Counted from the first letter of the stretch, positions 11,592 to 22,890 are shown. The stretch: 64,000 nt of DNA from Gaertneriomyces semiglobifer (GCA_025558075.1 JAHLKF010000003.1:62001-126000); one strand, 5' to 3'. Notes: a model not told the origin generated them from the sequence alone. Made by a program: numbers and translations.

Positions 11592-12165
11592 TGTAGGCAA
11601 TATATGAGAGAGTATACATAGATCTGTAGCGATAGATAGTATGACGGTCGTCATCGAGATTGAGTTGAGACTGGGACATTGTCATTTTGTATTTTTGTAT
11701 TTTTCATTATATTTTCAGGCAACCGGGCTTCTTTCCAGAGCGACAATCTATCCATATCGCGACGGTGACAACAACGAAGAGGACTGGAAAATCTTCCTTG
11801 CAAGCTCCACATGCGGTAGAACAAAATGAGGAAGAACGCGCTAGATGATTATGATACGGCGTGTCTTATACATTGGGAAAAATGTCTTGCATGCACGCGA
11901 TGATGGTCCTCCTCAATTACCAACCCAACTCCTGAAACTCTTAGACCATCCCTTTGCGCCAAAGGATATGGGATCGCCCCAGCGTGCCGGAGGAAGCTGG
12001 GTTCGTCATCTCATCTGACTCTCGCTCTACGCGATGCTCTGCATCATCAGCACAAAGAGTGCCATGTCGGCGTGCGCGAGTGCGAGTACAGAACCTTGGC
12101 CAAAACTCATGCGCACGCCCAAGGGTATGCATTCGGGAAGAGTGTGTTATGAGTGTTGCGTTGAA
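11592..12165. other. intergenic between RhoGAP gene and broken VMA4
   Basis: Three-prime flank of the RhoGAP gene and of the minus-strand VMA4 remnant. No coding or RNA feature is recognisable. Confidence 0.5.
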
Positions 12166-12191
12166 TCACAAAACCAAACTCGCCAACAAAG

Positions 12192-13012
12192 TTAGTTGTG
12201 GAACTTCCGGGTGCGAAAAAGGTCCGAACAGTAGGATTCGGATGTCGGGGAGCATCTAAAAACAACAGCAGTATCGCAGATCTTCCACAAGCATGTAAGG
12301 GATGGTTGCATGTCATAGAAACACACCTGTTCGCCACATAACTCCAATTGTCCCTCAAGAGTGTTGCTAACGCGAATCCTCCCCGCGTGCGCACCGACAA
12401 CAACACCGCCCGTACAACCCTCGCCCAGCCCGCTCTCAGCAATTAGATCCACCTTAATTCCCAATCTCCTTGGTAAAAGCGTCAGCGACCTGCGGCAACA
12501 GTGACTGGATGCTGTCTACATCATCTGCACGCGCGGTGACGGCGATCTGCGATTCCATCAACTGGTATAACGCTTGTAAAATGAGTTGATGTAGAAGCTC
12601 CTTATATTGCACACGATTCTGACAAATCGGAAGGGCGTTTCTTTGCTTCGAACATGAGAAAGTCTAACACTTGTTGTCGTACTTGAAGGACCTGCAACCG
12701 GCATTTGTTGACATGATTGGATTGCTGGATTTTGCGTTGCACCTCAGCTTGCTTCATTTTCTCCTGGTAGAAATTCTTCGTCTGCTGTGATCTTGATTTC
12801 GCGCGCCTTTTCAAGATCCTCCTGTTGATGAAAGCGACCTGTGTGGGCGACAGAGCATTAACATACTTGGAGACTGGAAGGTAAACACCCGCTAAGCAGC
12901 TACCGCCGGCCCGCGTGCACATCTTCCGGTTCTATCTCTTCTTCCCTTGGATGGTCTTCACGCGACCAATACTTACCCTCTTGTTCATCCCCTGCGCGAC
13001 CTCACTGTCATT
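12192..13012 (-). pseudogene. VMA4: V-ATPase subunit E (VMA4) with multiple frameshifts
   Basis: Peripheral-stalk subunit E of the vacuolar H+-ATPase, recognisable along its length but broken. Segments in order: EVAQGMNK (12977-13012, no in-frame ATG before it), intron 12839-12976, VAFI then QEDLEKAREIKITADEEF in another frame, KMKQAEVQRKIQQSNHVNK, RLQVLQVRQQVLDFL, QYKELLHQLILQALYQL, GCTGGVVVGAHAGRIRVSNT, intron 12256-12326, MLPDIRILLFGP, and finally RTRKFHN in another frame. The frame changes at five places: about 12822, 12770, 12607, 12458 and 12218. About 18 family residues are also missing at 12770. Intron signals are intact and substitutions few, so the decay looks recent, unless the changes are sequencing errors. 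An intact copy would be expected elsewhere because subunit E is normally essential. Confidence 0.8.
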
Positions 13013-13365
13013 GCGTCGCCCTGCCACATTGCTGGTCACTTTACTTGTCGTTATGGGAGCTATTGTACCAATGCAATAAATCCATTTCCGGTCCGCCTAG
13101 CTGCCGTGACCTGTCTTGATGTGTTCCCTTCGAACCATCTGGACGCGGGAGTGCATGTTTCCGTCTTGACATTTAACTTGACATATACCCGGAAACTGAG
13201 AGCCATAGTAAAGATTGATTCGTTATACATACGCATCTATAACTGCTATGACTGCTTCCATAAGTAATGCGCCCTCTATGCAGGGACATCGACATAAGTG
13301 AACAAGTTCCAAGGTTTCAGACGTCCACGGCACGTATGTCCATGCATAGACCTGGATATCCTCAA

Positions 13366-13560
13366 CATTCATTGCATTGCCATACTCAAGGTGGTCAATG
13401 ACAGGGTATAAGAGAGGACAACATGCTCAGCATCGACATTTGATTCATTTGATGCAGCACCAACGGGCCTTGCGGTGGAATGACTGGGATTGGTAGTGTT
13501 GGGTATATGCGTAGCGTTGCAGATATCTTGGCGGCTGAGAGTGCTGAGGCAGCTGGGACT
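13366..13560 (+). repeat. left arm of imperfect inverted repeat
   Basis: This arm is the reverse complement of 14020-14225, with very high identity over about 125 bp (for example GGTGGTCAATGACAGGGTAT occurs here and, inverted, at the other arm) and weaker similarity for about 70 bp further in. About 460 bp separate the arms. Read outward, both arms can encode the same short C-terminus (PPQGPxVLHQMNQ...SSLIPCH, then the same TGA), with one silent and three replacement changes plus a Val/Ile-type difference. The spacer has a minus-strand frame (about 13445-13960) that I do not recognise. Confidence 0.8.
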
Positions 13561-14019
13561 GGTGGGATGCCGCCGACATTTGACGTCGCTGATGTTCATC
13601 AGTTGCAGCAGCCTCGTCGATCTTGCGTAGAATGGAAATCACGATCGGGGTGACGGTTTTGAAGTGTGGAACTTCTGAAACGGTTGCGGTAGTTATCCTT
13701 CTCCGACAGATAGCTACCTTTCTGGAACCTCTAGCTGTCGGCTGACTGGATCCATTTTTTGAACCTCCCTTACGGTCACAGTCGACGGATCGGTATCGTA
13801 GACGTCTGGTGCTGTCGTCCATTCCATTAGAGCTGCCAATCACAAGCCAGAACTCTTGACGATGAGCGTAGATCTTGCAGGTAAATTCCGCTTCGTCGAT
13901 AGTGGAATAGCCGTTCAGCCGAAGGCTTCCGTGGCAGACCCATCGGATCGCGATGTCCATGTACGGGAAGTTTTGCTTGCTCGCATGGACACCCGCGGGG
14001 GAAAATAGCAGCGTTATCC

Positions 14020-14225
14020 CAGCAGTCCCAGCAGTATCAGCAGTCTCAGTCACCAATATCTCTAACGCTATCAATACCTCCGACACTTTCAATACCAGTC
14101 ACTCCACCGCAAGGCCCTGTGGTGCTGCATCAAATGAATCAAATCTCGATGCTGGGCATGTTGTCCTCTCTTATACCCTGTCATTGACCACCTTGAGTAT
14201 GACAGTGCAATAGATGCTCATGTCG
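14020..14225 (-). repeat. right arm of imperfect inverted repeat
   Basis: Partner of 13366-13560 in opposite orientation. The two best explanations are head-to-head duplicated gene ends and a fold-back or MITE-type element. No terminal motif or clear target-site duplication is visible, so neither is shown. Confidence 0.8.
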
Positions 14226-15720
14226 AGGATGTCGAACGTCAAGTTGTAAAGAACAAGGGCAAGCTTTATAAAGACCGACCGGCGCCGTACACCTCAGAAA
14301 ACAAAGCTGTGTCATCGGTTGCTACGTTCACACGCATATCTCTGCTGTGCAACGGTTCGACGAGTGATTTTGATTTTTTGCAACCTGCACATCCATCGCC
14401 GACAAGTCAGCATTTCCAAGTTCAGGCCGTGCGGAAACTCAATCCGACGCGACGACGGATTACATAACTCAGTCGGGGTCAGGGTTGTGACATTGACTGA
14501 CTCTTGAGTCACTTGGTGGGAAAATCTACGTTGTCGAACACTGACCCACGACCACTTCTCCAACCTCTTTCCACAATTTTCTACAGTCGTCTGGCATGAG
14601 AAAATACTCGGAGATGCAAAGCGCGACGCCTCCAGGACTCTCGTTGTCTCCCAAGTCAGTTCTGTGCGAAAGCCGATTTGTTTTTCTATTCGAGCCCACG
14701 ATTGGCATAAGATTCGGTGGTCTGCACCGATCAGGTTGTGGTCTTGCTGTCGCTCATGGGCAACACCGTCAATTCAATGGAATCAGGAGTTCTCCCAGAG
14801 ATTGCCAGGTGGGAAGGGACTGAGGGGGACAACCAGTGCAGTGCCTATCGGTCACTTCAAATTCAGGGGTTCAAATTCATGGTAGCCAGTTGAAATTGAG
14901 GCCAGTCCAATTGGGTCGAGCTTATGCCCATTAATTACCTCATCAATTCTCCAGCCGCATTTGATACGGGTACAGCGACGGATCCCAGAATGATTGAAGT
15001 AGAGCTGCGCAAATCTCACACGAGCTCACTCATCAAACAACCGCAAAGACCGAGCCCAGGAACGCTGACTAACCGCACACACATGCTTTTTTCTATACTG
15101 ATGAGCATCGGTCAGCAGGACAGATCGTTTGGGCAGATATCTAATATACATGTACAGATCTCGCCTAGCCCACGTTCAATTTATTAATTGCGATGCTCTG
15201 AACACGTACACATGCAGTGGGAAAACCCCACATGGTCACCCAATAATTAATTTCAAGCCAGCTTGCATGCATCAAGGAACTGGTTGCGTTGGCCGGGGTC
15301 CCCAATAGATCGTGATTAACTGCTAGTACTTAGTAAGGGCGATATGTGAGGTCATCACGAATGTGGGGTAATGTGCGTAGCGCGCCACTCGCAGTTGCTC
15401 AGCCCTGGTCTTTCACCCCGTAAAGCAATAAAGTAATACCTGGCACAGCGCTGTAATTAATTTTAAAGCGTCGCGCAAGTGGCACAGTCATGTAGCTGTC
15501 GGTGTCCAAACTGCCACCGCGTTGCCCAAGTGCCAAATACGCCCTGTGGACCATGTCATCCCATGGGGAAAAAAATGTATTTTCGAACGTTCTATGCAAG
15601 TATAAGTAGAAGGAATGTTCTCTCACAAGGTTCAGATGAGATCTAGAGGCTGGCGCAACAACTATCAGGGTAGATGCGAGTAACGTCGTGTATTATGAAC
15701 GTGAACGCTGGCGGGGCGGC
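14226..15720. other. 1.5-kb stretch without recognisable gene
   Basis: Only short frames on both strands without family resemblance or consistent splice phases. Together with the inverted repeat this makes the window's longest gene-poor segment (about 2.8 kb). The last 100 bp belong to the promoter of the Reeler-type gene. Confidence 0.5.
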
Positions 15721-15727
15721 TATAAAA
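15721..15727 (+). promoter_or_regulatory. TATA box of Reeler-type gene
   Basis: TATAAAA in the GC-rich context GGGGCGGC-TATAAAACTC, 129 bp before the start codon at 15850. Position and sequence suit a strongly expressed secreted-protein gene. Confidence 0.6.
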
Positions 15728-15849
15728 CTCTGGCATCGCCACGTCCTCTCCGCCCAACCGCCAGGATCCATCTTATCTCCACAGGTCGCATTTGCACAGC
15801 TTCAACATTCAAAAATTTTCGTACTGCATCGAGGAACGATCTACACGCG

Positions 15850-16710
15850 ATGCGCCTCACATTTTCATCCATCATCGCGGTAGCTGCGGCTTTACTGCTC
15901 GTCGAGCCAAGTCAGGCCCTACCCAACGGAGCACCCAAGTGTGCTATCAACCAAGCCGTAATTACCGATGGGCACAAAACCCCATCCACAGGCCTCTTCA
16001 CCGCCGCCCTTTCGGCCAACACTTATGTACGTGCACTGTTCCCACTAGATGCAGTAGTGAATCCTGAAACTGATCTTGCTAAATAATTACAGACTCCCGG
16101 CCAAAAGTTAACACTCACCATAAATGGTAACAACCGCCCAATTTTCGGCCTCCTTATGTACGCTACGCCCGGTCGTGCGGCCGACGCCCCATTGGCACCA
16201 AACAACGTCAAACAACACGTCGGCGTCTTCTCGGTACCAAACGGATTTAGGGCACAGTCCGCTGGCCCGTGCAACGGGTTCACGCAGGATGCTGCCGAGA
16301 GCACCATCACTCATGCCAACCCTAATGGAAAGGGGAACAGCCTCACATTCGATTGGACTGCTCCAGCTGGTTTGATCGGTCCAATCACATTCAATATCGT
16401 GGCTACTACTGGGGACGATGATCAACCGTGGGAAATCCTGAATGCGATCACTATTGACGCCGCTACTGGAGGTGGCGCCGAGGCCCCTGCTCCTGCTCCG
16501 GCTCCAGCTCCTACTGATGCTCCCGCGCCTGCTCCTGCTCCTGCTCCCGCCCCTACAAATGCCCCGGCTCCTGCGCCGGCGCCTCCACCTCAACCTACCA
16601 CTCCTACCACGCCACAAACTGGAAATGGAAACGATAGTGATGGCGACGAGAGTGATGGAGATGATGCGGATGGTGATAATGATGGAGATAACAGTGACGA
16701 TGAGAACTAA
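15850..16710 (+). CDS. secreted Reeler-domain-like protein with Ala-Pro and acidic tail
   Basis: Secreted protein of 264 aa; exons 15850-16026 and 16093-16710 (66-nt intron, phase 0). Residues 1-24 are a signal peptide (MRLTFSSIIAVAAALLLVEP). The body (about 25-195) resembles a Reeler domain: a proline-led start (ALPNGAPKCAINQA), GHKTPSTGLFTAAL, TPGQKLTLTINGN, FGLLMYATPG, GFRAQSAGPCNGF, and the core LTFDWTAPAGLIGPITFNIV, the usual TFTWTAP-type motif. The tail is an Ala-Pro repeat (APAPAPAPTDAPAP, repeated with TNAP) followed by an Asp/Ser/Gly-rich acidic end with no membrane anchor. Fungal members are secreted or wall-associated; function is unknown. The AP-repeat tail suggests a wall or matrix linker (inference). 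Confidence 0.83.
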
Positions 16711-17258
16711 CTGTATGGATTTGTTTGCTCTCGGTAGGGTAGACGAGTATGGTCAACCAAGTTACAGAGTCATAGCTTCGCCCAAATAGTCAACGCGACA
16801 TCCCATTGTACATATGCTTACATAACAACGTATACAGATACCACGGAAAGTCATTTGACATCCAACTTTACTGCACGCTTCAAAATGCTTGTTATTTTCC
16901 ATCGCCTCAACATTTTCTCTTCCCGGCGTCAGGACTGAGAAGAGCGTGCTATCGCAGTCCCATGGACATGGGAGTCAGCGTCCGTAACCACCTAGCTTAC
17001 ATAGCTACGTACGATTTATATATTGTGCTGTCGTCCTTGCGCCTTCGCCATGCGGTGTTTTCTACCTGAGATCTATCTTCGTACGAGAACCCAAGTCCGC
17101 GGCATTCGGCATTTTATTACATCAGAGCACATAATATATAGGCTTATCGCTAAAGTAGCGAACCTCAACGCGCGTAATGTCATGAACCTCTCAGAACCCA
17201 CAGCGAAGTGTCATCGTTGGCTTGATGCTTCAGAAAATGCTCTAGACTTAGCGTTACA
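16711..17258. other. intergenic upstream of acetate kinase
   Basis: No coding or RNA feature recognised. It contains the 3' end of the Reeler-type gene and the acetate kinase promoter; no clear TATA box is close to the start codon. Confidence 0.5.
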
Positions 17259-18726
17259 ATGCCTCGTATCTTGATCATCAATTCTGGCAGGTGCGATAGT
17301 GTTCGCTGTTAAATTCCGTCTTTCATAAGCTAAACTCTCTGTTACAGCTCGACTGTAAAGTTCCGGGTTTACACGATAGAGTCACCACTAAAAGTTGTTT
17401 GCAAAGGTTCCGTGTCCAAGCTTGGAAGTGACCGGGCGCCTATCAGTATCACCATTATAGGCGGCGAAGGAGATGAGACGAAGCTTGAAGACCATGTGGA
17501 AGGTGAAACTGATCATGACACCGTGTTCAGAAAAGCATTGGAGATTTTGAAGGCCCACGGCGTACTCGAGAAAGTAGAAGGTGTCGGTGCGTAGTTGTGT
17601 GTGGGCTGTCTGCCATTACCAACAAACAGCTGAAAGCGCATTTTGTGCTCAGGACATCGGGTTGTTCACGGCGGCTCCAAGTTCCGTGATCCAGTGATCA
17701 TCACTCCGTCCCGACTCTCGGACCTTGATGAGCTTTCAGCCATTGCCCCACTACATAATCACCCAAGCGTCATCATCGTCCGTGCGGCGCTCGAGTCGCT
17801 CTCACATGCGACGCACGTGGCTGTATTTGACACGGCGTTCCATCGTACGCTACCGGAACATGTGTACACCTATCCTCTTCCGTACGATGCATGTCTTAAA
17901 AATGGATTGAGAAAGTACGGCTTTCACGGCATGAGCCACCATTATGTGGGAAAACGCTGTGCAAAGCTGCTCAACCGCCCGTTTGAAGAGCTCAAATTGA
18001 TCACTCTGCATCTCGGTAATGGAGCATCTGCGTGCGCAATTCGGAACGGAAAAAGCATTGATACGTCAATGGGTTTTACTCCGTTGGAAGGATTAATGAT
18101 GGGTACCCGGGCGGGAGATATTGATCCCGCGCTACCGTATCACCTCCAGAGCGATACATTCTCTGTAGAGGGAAGTACACCTGCAATCAAATCGTCCCCA
18201 AAAGGCCCGAAGATTTCCAAAGCGGAAGATGTTCTGAATCATCAAAGCGGCCTGCGCGGCGTATGCGGAGAAAGTGACATACGAAAAGTAATAGAAATGA
18301 TGGAATCTGATGACGGCAGTGTGGAACAGGAGAAGAGACGACGGGCGAGGCTCGCTTTCGACATGTTTTGCGTAAGTTTATTTATTTATTTTGTGCCTAC
18401 ATGTGTGAATGCGACTGTTTGACGTCGTTTTCTTGCTCCTTCCTCAGTACCGTCTCGAAAAGTACATTGGACAGTACTATGTGGCGCTTTCTGGGTGTGA
18501 TGCGATCGTGTTTACTGGTGGGATTGGTGAGAACTCTGCAAAGGTGCGACAAACCGTTTGCAGAGCGCTGGGATGTTTGGGAATTGTGTTGGATGAGAAA
18601 CAAAATCAGGCCTGCGCAGGAGAAACCGAGATCACAACAAGCGACACCCGAGTCAAAGTATTTGTAATTCCGACGGATGAGGAGGGAGAAATGGCCAAGG
18701 CCGTGGCGGGGTTCTTGACACAGTAG
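17259..18726 (+). CDS. ack: acetate kinase
   Basis: Interconverts acetate + ATP and acetyl phosphate + ADP (EC 2.7.2.1). Exons 17259-17290, 17348-17586, 17653-18371 and 18448-18726 give 422 aa; introns are 57, 66 and 76 nt with matching phases. All family signatures are present: the N-terminal NSGSSTVKF, GHRVVHGG, FDTAFHRTLP, YGFHGMSHHYV, the phosphate-binding HLGNGAS, MGFTPLEGLMMGTRAGDIDP, and GGIGENS. Catalytic Asn, Arg, His and Glu positions look intact, so an active enzyme is expected. The length is slightly above the bacterial 400, partly from an insert near VEGSTPAIKSSPKGPK. In fungi the enzyme is usually paired with phosphoketolase Xfp or acts in acetate-producing fermentation; no such partner lies in this window. 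No targeting peptide is seen, so it is probably cytosolic. Confidence 0.96.
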
Positions 18727-18953
18727 CAATGTTGTCGGTTGATGTTAACCCGTTGATATATATATGTGCAAGCTTGACCCACTGCATTCAAGATGCGACT
18801 GGCGGGATTTGATATGTGCAGTCAATATGTTGAGTTGCAATTAAACATCATAAAAACCATGCTTATTTCGCAATTCACAGAATTGTAACAGTCTTGGCGA
18901 AGTGAAATCTGTCACGCGACTATCACTATTCTTTATGGTTGCATTTCAGATCA

Positions 18954-19037
18954 GCTTCCGTGGCGCAATTGGTTAGCGCGTTCGACTGTTATCTGGTAGC
19001 AATCGAGAGGTTGGCAGTTCAATCCTGCCCGGGAGCG
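18954..19037 (+). tRNA. tRNA-Asn (GTT) with 10-nt intron, copy 1
   Basis: Acceptor GCTTCCG pairs with CGGGAGC (one G-U) and the T arm carries GTTCAATCC. The anticodon stem TTCGA/TCGAG encloses 17 nt. Removing the 10 nt TCTGGTAGCA after the purine 3' of the anticodon leaves the loop CTGTTAA with anticodon GTT. The intron sits at the standard 37/38 position. Confidence 0.9.
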
Positions 19038-19254
19038 TAGTATTTTGTTTTTGCCAACCATGGTTCGTCCCAACCATCCCAACCCTACCCAGTACGCGTC
19101 TACGTGTTTCTCGCAGATCTGGCCACGGTGAATTCACCGTGCAGGTTGAAAGCGGATCACCACCACGTTTTCCTCCCTAATGGAAACTTTCTGTTGTCCT
19201 TGACTTCTTCTCTTGCCTTGCCCAGGCTCTCCTCGCGCCACGCCTTGACGACTC

Positions 19255-22200
19255 ATGGGCAAGAAGTTCATCTATTCCATTTCCTCCCATATCATCCCGG
19301 TTTCCCGCGCAGAGCAGATAAACCTCCCGAAAAAGACTCGAACACTGCTGTTGCAGATTCAGTTAGCTGAAGAATCCAAGAACTGGTGCAAGCTAGAGGC
19401 TCTGTTTGATGAATTGGGTAATCTGTACACGGATGCCGAAGACTGGGAAAAACTTGTTGGTATCGCCCGCAGGGAGGTTCGTCTTGCTGACCGGCTTGGC
19501 GGAAAGGACGCAGCTCGGGTGCAGACAAGGTGCGTTTGTTTGTACCGCAGCCATATCCTTGGGCCTCTTCTTTTGGATCTTCGATTACTAATAATTCTTC
19601 GTCTAGGGCATTGTATCGGCTGAGCAAAAGCTATCGCGAGCTGGAACAGTATGACGCCGCCATCGACCACAATCTGATGTATGTCAAGGCGGCAAAGCTG
19701 CTTGGCGATCCAGTAAGTGATATTTAAGCATGCTCATGAAATGCTCGTGCACTGATCAATATTTTGTAGTCAGAACAATTTCAGTCCTATTTCGAACTTA
19801 CTCTCGCCTATACTGCGCGGTACGAAGCTCGTAATGGCGATGTACTGGGTCGCTTTGATTGTGAAGAGGACTTAACCGCCGCGGAACAAGCATGCGCCGG
19901 TGCTGTTTCGCAGCTGAAACGTGCGTCGTATAAGTCATCACAGTCTATGATCGACTACTCACTAATGAGTTTTTATATAGACCTTCCTAAGACCCAAGCT
20001 CCGCCACCGAAACACTTGAAAGCCGACCTCAACCTCAACATGGCCATCATTTTAACGCATAAATATCGACATTACAAGACCACCCCGTCAATAAAGTCGA
20101 ATCATGGGGTGGAGGGTGCTGAGCATATGTCGAAAGCAATTGAGCATATTACGAGGGCGATGGCTGTATATCGCGAAGAAGGAGATATGGACTCTGAGGC
20201 TAATGCTTGGATGAACCTGGGTGTCTGCTATCAGTGTTTGGACGATTCTGCGAAATCCATCAGTGTAGGTAGCGTGGGACGCAGTGTTCAAAGTTTTATT
20301 TGCTGATAGAGATGCTCGAGCAGTGTGCTAAGAAGGAAATTGAGATACTCAAAAAACTTAATAACCTGGAGTCCGAATCTCGCGCACACTATGACCTGGC
20401 ACTCCGTTTACGTCACTTTTGCCATTACGCGGATGCTCTCGACTCTGCTAGAGCACATCTAGATATGTGCGAGACAATGGATGACGCGGAAGGCACCTCG
20501 GTTGCCAAAAAGCTGATTTCTGAGCTGAAAGAGAGCATTAGGAAGTCACATCGCATTACCGAGATCAACTCCACAATTCACACAATGCGCGGATCCAAGG
20601 GAAATGAGCGACGGATCCTTGAGCTCTTGACCGAACGGGGTAATCTGGAGCTGGAACTTTGTCTCACGTCCGCTGCCACCAAGACTTTTGAAGAATTGCG
20701 TCGGCTGGCGTATGATATAGGTGTGGGACGAGCCATCCTAGAAAAGATCTTAATTGGCCTAGGGGAATCTCTGGTACTATCGGAAAGATGGGAAGAAGGA
20801 GCCCACTGTTTCCGCGAATGCCTAGAACAGTTCACTGGAACCGACGATTGCAAGCTTCGGGTTTTGGAGCGCAGCGCCGAATGCCACCTCTACTCAAATC
20901 ATGGTACCTCCTTTGAAGCGACACATCGAGTACTGCATAGCTTTCTTGTCCTAAGCCGGAAGACGGGAGTTTTAGAAAAACAAGAAATAGCACTTCAATT
21001 CTTGGTCATTCTCAGTCGACGCTACGGATTTGGAGGCAAGGCAGCGGAGTACCTGGCCGAGTTGGAGAAAGTAGAGGAGTTGAGAGAGCATGTTCGAAGT
21101 CAGGAAAGTCAAAGCCAGAGTCAGAGCTTTGAGGGAAGCAGCCCAATCGAAGATTCTTCCGAGGCGAACGACGCTTCAGAAAGCGACAATGATGATCACG
21201 GTGATGGTGCAACAGGCAGACAATCATTCGTACGCGCCAAAAGAATGAACACAGGCACTGTGCGGCAACAGACGACAATCACGTCCTTGTGGCCCACCGC
21301 GAATAAGCTTGCAAATAATGATGCTTCTGCGGTCTCCAAGAAAGGTAGCGACCGCAACACAGAAAGGACCAGGCGACGAGCGGTCATTGAGGATGAGGAT
21401 GAGGATGACGATGACGAGGATCGTGATTGTCATGTGTCAGCCGAGCTCCGGCACTCCACTTCGCCGCTGCCGATACGAAACGGTGCCAGCAACAAGGAAA
21501 ATCGTGGAGTACCGCCTGCATTCGCTGCCAATGATGCTGAGACCCACAAAAGGCGATTAAGACCGAGAGTATCCCAATTCATTGCTATGAGCGTGGGACC
21601 TTCAAAAATTCGTGCAAGCGAGGACGATTCACGCTCAGCAGTGGTTGCCTCCACAACTCGTCACCATTCGCCATCGCGTCCAGCTTACACAACGATTGCA
21701 GATAGTGATAGTGACGAATTACCTGCTATCGAGGAACTATTCGGAACAAAGAACAGGACCACATCGGGTGATGAATTCGATGGAGTGGTAGTAGAGGTGG
21801 ATGAAATAGATGTTTCACAAACCCAAGAGGGAGCACTTAGTCGGCGAGAAGCACAGAAGCAGGTGCGTCCGAATATGGTAACAGAAAGACGTCAGCAACC
21901 TGGAAGGAGAGCTAAAAGGCGGCGGATCGCGAGTGCGAGCCCACCGGAAATTGGGGCGGAGATTGGTGACTTGCCGAGTAATCATGTACCATCGGTCGAA
22001 AGTCGTTGTGCTGAAGCAGCAGAGACAGAGGAGTCGATGAACGCTATTCCCACTACAGAAGCCCTGCAAAATTACATGCGACCCGCAGAGATACTTCCGG
22101 CCGCCCCTTCCTCAGAATTCAACCTTCGTCAAGAACATGATGGAGCAGCTGCAGAATCTGTTGCGGTCCAATCGATTGCTGGCTCCGCTTCACAAGCACA

Positions 22201-22744
22201 TCACCCGTCAAACTCACCAACTTTCCACCGGGTACCACAGGATGACGGTATTGAGTCTACACTGAATGTCGATGACAATCCTTTCTTGGTGTCCACACCC
22301 ACACCCACGGCCTTTATCAGACATAATCGTTATACGCCAACAACACCACCCAGTTCGCGCACACACCGTTCATCCTCTTCACTAGTAGCTGATCCACCAC
22401 GCGCCCCACTATTCCCCGCGGCTCAAGCATCACATCCTCTTCCACACCGCAAGAGAAACAAAGTCCGTGTACAGTTACCATTACCATCAACGCTCTCAAA
22501 TACCTCCTCTATTTCTGATTTTGGTTACGAAACATTTGCCATTCCTCTCCCGCCAGCATCGCGTACACCACCTACCATTTCGCACATCATACACGAGTCG
22601 AAACGAAGGTACAAAGATATATATAAACAGAGTCCGCCACGAATACTGAAGTGGGTTACCCTTTGTGACGATGGTATCGAAGAAGTTGTTTGGGAGGGGG
22701 ATGTGTGGGAAGGAGAAGGTGGACTCAAAGGCATCAGGGCATAG
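19255..22744 (+). CDS. TONSL: Tonsoku-like (TONSL-type) TPR protein with C-terminal Ubl-like region
   Basis: Probable replication-fork and recombination scaffold. Exons 19255-19529, 19607-19712, 19770-19920, 19981-20274 and 20325-22744 give 1081 aa (last intron 50 nt; an alternative 38-nt splice adds four residues). Residues 20-420 are TPR-like helical repeats (ALYRLSKSYRELEQYDAAI, AWMNLGVCYQCLDDSAKSI, HYDLALRLRHFCHYADAL). A long disordered region follows with an acidic DEDEDDDDED block and basic patches. The last 110 residues match the Ubl-like part of TONSL: KVRVQL, then AIPLPP, HIIHESKRRY, PRILKWVTL. The ankyrin repeats and C-terminal LRRs of animal TONSL, and the LRRs of plant TONSOKU, are absent and the stop is clean. 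The assignment rests on order and local similarity, so TPR protein is certain and TONSL is likely. Confidence 0.72.
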
Positions 22745-22867
22745 GACATAAGATTTTAATAACGAATACCCCGGTCCTTCGCACATGACGTGGCCGCGTG
22801 AGATTATGTCCGTCCTTCAGTTTTTCCCAGCTAGCCGCCTCGCGAACCTACAGCTTGCTTCGAATAC

Positions 22868-22890
22868 AAAAAAAAAAAAAAAAAAAAAAA
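22868..22890 (+). repeat. 23-nt poly(A) tract
   Basis: An uninterrupted run of 23 A residues between the end of the TONSL-like gene and the minus-strand tRNA-Asn. No target-site duplication or retroelement body is visible next to it. A run this long is prone to length errors in assembly. Confidence 0.9.

Noticed and set aside
20275..20312. 38-nt intron in the TONSL-like gene
   Set aside because: A 50-nt alternative with the same donor and an acceptor at 20324 fits the phase and gives a better repeat helix.
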